From assembly GCA_964618065.1 (NCBI GenBank), contig CAZTZK010000011.1:1-11659 (forward strand): a stretch of DNA of 11,659 nucleotides. The letters run 5' to 3'. How positions within the stretch are numbered: the stretch's first letter is position 1; each line of letters opens with the position of its first letter. Source of the DNA: M55B174 sp964618065. Its GTDB lineage: Bacteria; Patescibacteriota; Minisyncoccia; CAIUEV01; JAHKAQ01. The notes beneath the pieces are model-generated. The model saw nothing but the letters and a program-made list of their open reading frames with translations. It was not told the origin of the DNA and made no database searches. The translations under genes were made by a program, and so were the position numbers. Positions 7,683 through 11,659 of the stretch are shown one piece after another.

Positions 7683-7740
7683 CTGGGACCCCCGCTTTCG
7701 CGAGGGTGACAGACGAAGGCTGGTCACCTTTCTGGCGGGA
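7683..7740. repeat. GC-rich REP-like palindromic element
   Basis: The 60 nt 7681-7740 are about 65 percent G+C in a genome near one third. CCCCCGC (7689-7695) and GCGAGGG (7700-7706) form a hairpin with one mismatch and a TTTC loop. GGTGAC (7705-7710) and GTCACC (7723-7728) form a second stem. CCCGC (7691-7695) can instead pair with GCGGG (7735-7739), enclosing the second stem. The core CCCGCTTTCGCGaGGGTGACA closely resembles dispersed intergenic palindromes of the CCCGC-TTTC-GCGGG-ATGACA type that I know from many bacterial genomes. Only one copy lies in this window. Confidence 0.55.
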
Positions 7741-7843
7741 AGACAATAAGAGTAAAGCGATCATTTCCCAAAAAACACTCTCATCATTTTGAAAACGAGA
7801 ATAGCATATAAAAATCACCCTTTAATTTTTAATCAAAACCAAT

Positions 7844-8392
7844 ATGGATACCTCAGGTTTAAAATCCGAATTGGAAAACACAATAGAAAAATTTAAAAAA
7901 GAACTGGCCGGAATAAGAGTGGGAAGAGCGACTTCCCAATTAGTTGAAGATTTGAAAGTGGATTATTACGGGAGCCAATCTTCTTTAAAAGAAATGGCTC
8001 AAATTAATATCCCCGATCCGCGAACAATAATGATCCGTCCCTGGAACAAGGATAACTTAGTTAATGTAGAAAAGGCCATTAATGATTCCGATCTAAATCT
8101 TACTCCCAACAATAATGGAGAAGCTGTCATTTTAAATCTCCCACCCATGACTGAAGAACAAAGATTAGAATTGATTAAAGTGGTAGGCAAAAAAGCGGAA
8201 GAATACCGAGTCAGGGCTAGACAAAGCAGAGAAAAAATTAAAGAGGAGCTTAATGAACAAAAGAAAAATGGAGGAATCTCAGAGGATCTTTATTTCAAGC
8301 AAGAGGAAGAGCTTCAAAAAATAGTAGACGGTTCCATGGAGGAAATCGATAAAATAAAAGAGAGAAAAGAAAACGAAATTAAAACTTTATAA
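7844..8392 (+). CDS. frr: Ribosome recycling factor
   Basis: The 182-residue product matches the family length (about 185). After translation termination it splits the post-termination ribosome into subunits together with EF-G and IF3. Family landmarks are visible: an N-terminal helix ending in ELAGIRVGRATSQLVEDLKV, the small beta domain with LKEMAQINIPDPRTIMIRPW, the NNNGEAVILNLPPMTEEQR stretch, and the long C-terminal helix KKAEEYRVRARQSREKIKEE, whose Arg/Lys residues contact the ribosome. It is preceded by a 253-nt structured spacer and probably starts its own transcript, though I see no convincing promoter there. It lies 57 nt upstream of rseP. In many bacteria frr and rseP belong to a longer tsf-pyrH-frr-uppS-cdsA-dxr-rseP run, so the adjacency here is a plausible shortened form. 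Confidence 0.97.
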   Translation: MDTSGLKSELENTIEKFKKELAGIRVGRATSQLVEDLKVDYYGSQSSLKEMAQINIPDPRTIMIRPWNKDNLVNVEKAINDSDLNLTPNNNGEAVILNLPPMTEEQRLELIKVVGKKAEEYRVRARQSREKIKEELNEQKKNGGISEDLYFKQEEELQKIVDGSMEEIDKIKERKENEIKTL

Positions 8393-8449
8393 TTTTCTCT
8401 AGTTATTTTTTTGGTCATTTTAAAATTTTATTAATTTAGCTGATTACAT

Positions 8450-9634
8450 ATGTTTTTTACTTTATTATCTTTTGCTTTAATTTTAGGTTTTTTAATTTTT
8501 GTTCATGAAATGGGCCATTTTTTAGTGGCTAGAATGATGGGAGTTAAAGCTGAAGAGTTTGGTTTCGGTTTTCCTCCTAGGATTATAGGCGTAGTTTATA
8601 ACGAAAAGCATAAAAAATGGGAAATTGTCCGTGGCAGTAAAAATTTAAAAAGAAAAAATACAATTTATTCTATTAACTGGATCCCTCTTGGAGGATTCGT
8701 AAAGATTTTGGGAGAAGATGGCTTAAAAAAGGGGAAAGAAAAGGATCCTCAAAATTTTGTTAATAAAGCCATTTGGAAGAAAATTTTTATTTTAGCAGCC
8801 GGAGTAATGATGAATTTTTTAGCAGCTGCTTTAATTCTCTCTGTTGTTTTTAAAATGGGATCACCTGAAGCCGTGGAAGAAAATTTTCCTGTTTCTGAAA
8901 ACAGCCGAGTTCATATAGTAGCAGTAGCTCCCGGCTCTCCTGCTGAATCAATGGGGATAGAAATAGGAGATGAGGTTGTTAAAATAATTTCCGGTAACGA
9001 TGTTAAAATTATTCAGAAAACAGAAGACGTGGTGAGCTTTCTAAAAGATAGGGGAGGAGAAGAAATTATAATGAAGATTAAAAGAGGAGATGATGTTTAT
9101 CGTTTAAGGGGGATACCTAGAGAAAATGCTCCTCCTGAAGAAGGGGCATTGGGGATAGCTCTAACTAGAACAGAAATTGTTTCCTATCCTTTATTAGATT
9201 CTATAAAAATGGGATTTTTGGCTACTTGGGAAATGACTAAAGCTATTGTGCAGGCTTTGGGTGGGATGCTTCATGATTTAATTTCTTCCGGAAAAGTTAA
9301 AGGAGATGTCTCTGGGCCGGTAGGAATCGTGGTTTTTGCTAATCAAGCTGCAGAGATGGGTTTTGTTTATTTGCTTCAATTCGCAGCTATTCTTTCTATT
9401 AATTTAGCTATTATAAATATTTTGCCCATTCCGGCTTTAGATGGAGGGAGAATTTTGTTTCTCCTTATTGAAAAATTAAAAGGAAGCCCTCTTCCTCCTA
9501 ATTTTGAGCAGAAAGTTCATTTTACCGGTTTTTATTTGCTAATTCTTCTGATGATTTTTGTTACAGTCAGAGATGTCTTTAAATTCCAGGATAAATTTAA
9601 AGTTTTGTGGGAGAAACTGACGGGAATTTTTTAG
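8450..9634 (+). CDS. rseP: RseP-type site-2 zinc metalloprotease
   Basis: This intramembrane protease cleaves membrane-embedded substrates such as anti-sigma factors and remnant signal peptides. The zinc site is clear: HEMGH at H19-H23 in the first membrane helix, and NILPIPALDGG with D331 as the third ligand near the C-terminal membrane segments. A membrane helix at about residues 110-136 (ILAAGVMMNFLAAALIL) follows a cytoplasmic membrane-reentrant region. A single PDZ domain occupies about residues 150-225 (VAVAPGSPAESMGIEIGDEV is its carboxylate-binding part). The GPVGIV motif follows at about residue 289. Length (394) fits bacterial RseP with one PDZ domain, whereas E. coli RseP has two. 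It follows frr by 57 nt on the same strand. No anti-sigma factor gene is visible in the window, so its target is unknown. Confidence 0.95.
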   Translation: MFFTLLSFALILGFLIFVHEMGHFLVARMMGVKAEEFGFGFPPRIIGVVYNEKHKKWEIVRGSKNLKRKNTIYSINWIPLGGFVKILGEDGLKKGKEKDPQNFVNKAIWKKIFILAAGVMMNFLAAALILSVVFKMGSPEAVEENFPVSENSRVHIVAVAPGSPAESMGIEIGDEVVKIISGNDVKIIQKTEDVVSFLKDRGGEEIIMKIKRGDDVYRLRGIPRENAPPEEGALGIALTRTEIVSYPLLDSIKMGFLATWEMTKAIVQALGGMLHDLISSGKVKGDVSGPVGIVVFANQAAEMGFVYLLQFAAILSINLAIINILPIPALDGGRILFLLIEKLKGSPLPPNFEQKVHFTGFYLLILLMIFVTVRDVFKFQDKFKVLWEKLTGIF

Positions 9635-9674
9635 AAACCTAAAGATCTTGGTTGAGAGACGAGAAAAATCTTTT

Positions 9675-9698
9675 GAATTACGTAATTAATTATATTCC
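9675..9698. repeat. Left copy of flanking repeat around the NYN gene
   Basis: GAATTACGTAATTAATTA (9675-9692) is identical over 18 nt to 10303-10320. After it both copies converge again on TTCC, this copy being 3 nt shorter. It lies 10-33 nt upstream of the NYN start codon, where a promoter -10 or operator would be expected. The inner palindrome AATTACGTAATT is intact; the full 26-bp palindrome of the other copy is not. Confidence 0.7.
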
Positions 9699-9707
9699 AC
9701 AATTTTT

Positions 9708-10217
9708 ATGTCCAGCAGAAAACTAAAAGAAAAAAATTACGCTTTTATAGACAGCCAGAATCTGAATTTAGGTATTCAGAGCCTAGGTTGGAAATTAAAT
9801 TATAAAAGGTTCAGGACTTATCTTAGAGAGAAATACCAAGTGAAAGTTGCCTATTTGTTTATTGGCTATATTCCTAAGAACCAAGATCTGTACTCGTCTC
9901 TTCAAGAACACGGGTATGTTTTAGTCTTTAAACCGACTTTACCAAATAAAGATGGAGACATAAAAGGAAACGTTGACGCTGATCTAGTTTTACAAGCCAT
10001 GCTTGATTATAAAAAATATGACAAGGCGATAATTATAACGAGTGATGGAGATTTTTATTCTTTAGTAAAATATTTATATAAAAAGCGAAAGCTTAAATTT
10101 GTTATGAGTCCTTATGTTAAGACTTGTTCGGTTTTACTCAAAAAAACAGCCAGAGATAAGATAATTTTTATGGCTAATTTAAAGAAAAAACTTGGATTTA
10201 AAGAAAAACACCGCTAA
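9708..10217 (+). CDS. NYN domain protein (LabA/DUF88-type, PIN-like nuclease fold)
   Basis: The 169-residue protein is a stand-alone NYN domain, the PIN-like fold of predicted metal-dependent ribonucleases. The acidic active-site pattern is present: AFIDSQNLN near the N-terminus (D15), KGNVDADLVLQAM in the middle (two Asp), and ITSDGDFYSLVKYL (Asp of SDGDF) towards the C-terminus. These align with the conserved Asp positions of LabA/DUF88. There is no signal or membrane segment, and the last 20 residues are basic. NYN proteins act in RNA processing or decay; some occur in defence or toxin-antitoxin contexts. The gene stands alone, with an 18-bp repeat on each side and a terminator hairpin over its stop codon, so it forms a self-contained unit. 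The ATG at 9708 gives the proper start of the first beta strand; no clear ribosome binding site is present. Confidence 0.85.
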   Translation: MSSRKLKEKNYAFIDSQNLNLGIQSLGWKLNYKRFRTYLREKYQVKVAYLFIGYIPKNQDLYSSLQEHGYVLVFKPTLPNKDGDIKGNVDADLVLQAMLDYKKYDKAIIITSDGDFYSLVKYLYKKRKLKFVMSPYVKTCSVLLKKTARDKIIFMANLKKKLGFKEKHR

Positions 10218-10244
10218 GGGACGGAACCCAAAGAGGTGTTTTTC
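10203..10244. terminator. Intrinsic terminator overlapping the end of the NYN gene
   Basis: GAAAAACACC (10203-10212) and GGTGTTTTTC (10235-10244) form a perfect 10-bp stem. The left arm is part of the last codons of the NYN gene and the stop codon lies in the loop. Inside the 22-nt loop, GGG (10218-10220) and CCC (10227-10229) can form a small second stem. A T5 run closes the right arm, and an A5 run closes the left arm, so the element could work in both directions. Confidence 0.75.
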
Positions 10245-10302
10245 ATATGTATTCTGTTGTTATTATAATAAGCTATTTGACAAATGTAAAGGTTTTTTAA
10301 AA

Positions 10303-10328
10303 GAATTACGTAATTAATTACGTAATTC
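10303..10328. repeat. Perfect 26-bp palindrome, right copy of flanking repeat
   Basis: The half-site GAATTACGTAATT (10303-10315) is followed without spacer by its exact reverse complement (10316-10328). The first 18 nt are identical to 9675-9692 upstream of the NYN gene. A TTGACA string (10277-10282) lies just to the left, so the palindrome sits about where a -10 region and operator would be for rightward transcription, although no good -10 box is visible. A dimeric repressor site, a recombination site and an AT-rich simple palindrome are all possible. Confidence 0.75.
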
Positions 10329-10330
10329 CT

Positions 10331-10370
10331 CTCTACGCCATCAGCACTGCTACCGGCGTCAGCTTGGCGA
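10331..10370. other. Short GC-rich patch between the palindrome and the small ORF
   Basis: These 40 nt are about 62 percent G+C, in sharp contrast to both sides. CGCCA (10336-10340) and TGGCG (10365-10369) can pair, TCAGC occurs twice (10341-10345 and 10359-10363), and AGCA-C-TGCT is a small palindrome. One frame reads LYAISTATGVSLAIG before a stop, so it might be a remnant of an imported coding sequence, but it is too short to judge. Confidence 0.35.
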
Positions 10371-10374
10371 TAGG

Positions 10375-10656
10375 ATGCTAGGAACAAATTTCAAAATTTA
10401 TTTTTCGAAAAAACCTGCTAATTTTTTAACCTTGAAAATGTCGGCTAGCAACTCACCTCTTGCTGACGCTTTTGGAAAGGCTTTGGAATATGAGGCCTTG
10501 TTCAGATACTATGATAAAAAAGAGCCCCATCTTTTTGATAGTTGCCCCTTTGTTTTTGAATGGTACGACAACAGGGCACTGAAAAGCTTACTTGAATTAG
10601 AAGATAAGCAAGAAGCAGGAGAGATTACCAACCTGCGTAGAATTATAAGGGATTAG
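10375..10656 (+). CDS. Hypothetical small protein (orphan ORF)
   Basis: The 93-residue frame has codon use like the neighbouring genes and ends before a strong intrinsic terminator at 10684, which supports a real transcribed gene. I do not recognise the family. There is no membrane segment or signal peptide. The N-terminal 21 residues are basic and poorly structured. From MSASNSPLADAFGK onward the sequence looks folded, with aromatic-rich LEYEALFRYYDKKEP and FVFEWYDNRALKSLLELEDK, which reads as helices, then a basic end (NLRRIIRD). The start may be the ATG at 10375 or the ATG at 10438 (72 residues); neither has a Shine-Dalgarno sequence. It follows the 26-bp palindrome and the GC-rich patch and precedes the broken RhuM-Fic gene. 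Alternatively it could be the 3' fragment of a longer lost gene. Confidence 0.5.
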   Translation: MLGTNFKIYFSKKPANFLTLKMSASNSPLADAFGKALEYEALFRYYDKKEPHLFDSCPFVFEWYDNRALKSLLELEDKQEAGEITNLRRIIRD

Positions 10657-10683
10657 TTAGCAATTTTTAGATAAGGAGTCTTT

Positions 10684-10720
10684 AAGCCCTTCGGCAAAAT
10701 AATGCTGGAGGGCTTTTTAA
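10684..10720 (+). terminator. Strong intrinsic terminator
   Basis: AAGCCCTTCGGCA (10684-10696) pairs with TGCTGGAGGGCTT (10703-10715) in a continuous 13-bp stem with two G-T wobbles and an AAATAA loop, followed by TTT and then an A/T-rich tract. It lies 27 nt after the stop codon of the 10375-10656 ORF and separates it from the RhuM-Fic gene. Confidence 0.9.
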
Positions 10721-11048
10721 ATATTTTTTAAATTATTTTTAAGTTTGTTTTGCTAACGTTTATTAGGTTGTAGATTATAAATTTTATTAGTGGAAGAAAA
10801 GAATTTGTAATGGGAAGGGGATAATTAGTTGAAGTAAGATTATGTTAAGTAAGAGATATAGAAAATTGAATAAAGGTGAAATAATTATTTATAAACCGGC
10901 CAAAGGCGAGATTGAATTAAAGGTACGTTTTGAAAATGAATCTATTTGGCTTTCACTTAATCAAATAGCCGAGTTATTCGGCAGGGACAAGTCAGTCGTA
11001 TCCCGTCATTTGCGTAATATTTTTAAAGAAAATGAATTGATCAAGAAT

Positions 11049-11051
11049 TAA
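11049..11051 (+). other. In-frame TAA interrupting the RhuM domain
   Basis: The frame before and after TAA is the same, and the protein reads on in homologue-like fashion immediately after it (IKN-stop-VVAKIATTA). A single base change from TCA (Ser) would explain it. A hairpin starts at the last base of this codon. Confidence 0.8.
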
Positions 11052-11075
11052 GTTGTTGCAAAAATTGCAACAACT
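11051..11075. repeat. Perfect 11-bp inverted repeat directly after the in-frame stop
   Basis: AGTTGTTGCAA (11051-11061) and TTGCAACAACT (11065-11075) are exact reverse complements separated by AAA. It lies inside the coding sequence (codons for VVAKIATT), so it may be coincidental to the codons used, but the arms are perfect and the stop codon overlaps its first base. No U-tract follows. Confidence 0.7.
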
Positions 11076-11464
11076 GCCACCGACGGAAAAATTTATCAGG
11101 TGGAATTTTATAATTTAGACGCCATTATTTCTGTTGGTTATCGCGTTAATTCGCAGAAAGCTACCCAATTTCGTATTTGGGCGACTAAAACACTCAAGCA
11201 TTATTTAATCCAAGGTTACACTATCAACAAAAAAAGAATTGGCGAAAATTATAATAAATTTATGCGGGCGGTGTCAGATGTAAAAGCGTTGTTGCCTGCT
11301 GGGAATAAAATAAAAACTGAAAACGTTTTAGAATTAATTAGCACTTTTGCCGATACCTGGTTTTCATTAAATGCTTACGATAAAGATAATCTTCCCCAAA
11401 AAGGCGCTAGCAAAAAACAAGTGGCATTTACCGCTAAAGAATTAAAAGAAGCCTTGGAAAAACT

Positions 11465-11472
11465 AAAAAAAA
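11465..11472 (+). other. A8 tract with slippery heptamer at the RhuM/Fic frameshift
   Basis: In the upstream frame the bases read CTA AAA AAA ATT TAA, which contains the -1 slippery heptamer A-AAA-AAA at 11465-11471. A -1 shift here would read on without a stop to the Fic motif at the window end. Explanations are programmed -1 frameshifting, transcriptional slippage, reversible tract-length change, true decay, or a homopolymer error in the assembly. Confidence 0.7.
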
Positions 11473-11659
11473 TTTAATCCGCAAAAGAGAAGCGGCAGTT
11501 ATTTTTGGGAGGGAGCGAAATGAGAATAACTTAGCGGGGATTGTAGGGAATGTCTTCCAATCAATTTCTAGGAAGGATATCTATCCGACTCCGGAAGAAA
11601 AAGCTGCGCATTTACTTTATTTTATAATTAAAGATCATCCGTTTGTAGATGGTAATAAA

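Larger units (their letters stand above)
10842..11659 (+). pseudogene. RhuM-Fic fusion gene, broken by an in-frame stop and a frameshift; cut by window edge
   Basis: Joined, the frames give a Virulence_RhuM-type N-terminal part followed by a Fic/DOC domain. Segment 1 (10842-11051) has GEIELKVRFENESIWLSLNQ and then AELFGRDKSVVSRHLRNIF, a helix-turn-helix-like DNA-binding region. The frame then meets TAA at 11049-11051, where homologues I remember have a Ser codon (KNSVVAKI), and simply continues in the same frame to 11477: VVAKIATTATDGKIYQVEFY, GYRVNSQKATQFRIWATKTL, HYLIQGYTI. At an A8 tract (11465-11472) the frame must shift by -1 to continue as LIRKREAAVIFGRERNENNL, NVFQSISRKDIYPTPEEKAA and finally HPFVDGNK (11636-11659), which is the Fic catalytic motif HxFxDGN. 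The last residues of the motif lie outside the window. Fic domains commonly transfer AMP to targets; RhuM-Fic proteins are of unknown target. Two independent lesions favour a decaying gene, but recoding is not excluded. Confidence 0.85.

Noticed and set aside
7789..7812. TTGAAA ... TATAAA as a promoter for frr
   Set aside because: The spacing is only 12 nt; no acceptable pair at 16-18 nt was found.
10277..10305. TTGACA as the -35 box of a promoter overlapping the 26-bp palindrome
   Set aside because: The -35 string is perfect but the sequence 16-18 nt downstream (A-rich, AAAGAA) is not a convincing -10 box; it is noted only as context for the palindrome.
10333..10371. Short minus-strand reading in the GC-rich patch (IAKLTPVAVLMA)
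   Set aside because: A stop lies immediately upstream in the same frame, so it is at most a dozen residues and not a gene.
1..11659. CRISPR arrays, tRNA or rRNA genes, insertion sequences
   Set aside because: I saw no regularly spaced repeats, no clover-leaf with a T-loop signature, no rRNA motifs and no transposase-like frame on either strand.

Overview
This AT-rich window (roughly one-third G+C by eye) looks like a chromosomal segment of a Candidate Phyla Radiation (Patescibacteria) bacterium. The reasons are the compact single-copy housekeeping genes with few Shine-Dalgarno sequences, frr directly followed by rseP without the uppS/cdsA/dxr genes that often lie between them elsewhere, several lineage-type hypothetical proteins, and a large membrane-anchored VirD4/HerA-like ATPase without the rest of a secretion machine. 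This assignment is an inference from gene content; no rRNA gene is present to confirm it.

Layout. Positions 1-1133 (minus strand) hold the N-terminal part of a GT-C (PMT/ArnT-like) membrane glycosyltransferase that runs off the left edge. A divergent intergenic region (1134-1498) carries one candidate promoter in each direction. Positions 1499-5998 (plus) form a four-gene cluster: a 376-residue charged helical protein, an 85-residue small helical protein, a 148-residue mostly disordered protein with an ordered C-terminal end, and an 833-residue ATPase with one N-terminal membrane anchor. Next come an MreD-like membrane protein (6033-6569) and a GT2 polyprenyl-phosphate glycosyltransferase with two C-terminal membrane segments (6616-7590).

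The 7591-7843 spacer is strongly structured: a 17-bp bulged inverted repeat, then a GC-rich REP-like palindrome. It is followed by ribosome recycling factor (7844-8392) and the RseP-type site-2 protease (8450-9634), then a NYN/LabA-type nuclease-fold protein (9708-10217) whose stop codon lies inside a terminator hairpin. The NYN gene is bracketed by two copies of an 18-bp sequence; the second copy is part of a perfect 26-bp palindrome.

The right end looks accessory: a short GC-rich patch, an orphan small ORF (10375-10656) with a strong intrinsic terminator, and a RhuM-Fic gene (10842 to the window edge). The RhuM-Fic gene is broken by an in-frame TAA and by a frameshift at an A8 tract, and the window stops inside its Fic active-site motif.

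How the parts relate. The two glycosyltransferases and the MreD-like protein suggest envelope or surface-glycan work. The four-gene ATPase cluster is the best candidate for an undescribed system (DNA or protein translocation, or DNA pumping). The NYN cassette and the decayed or phase-variable RhuM-Fic gene are the most likely mobile or defence-related items.
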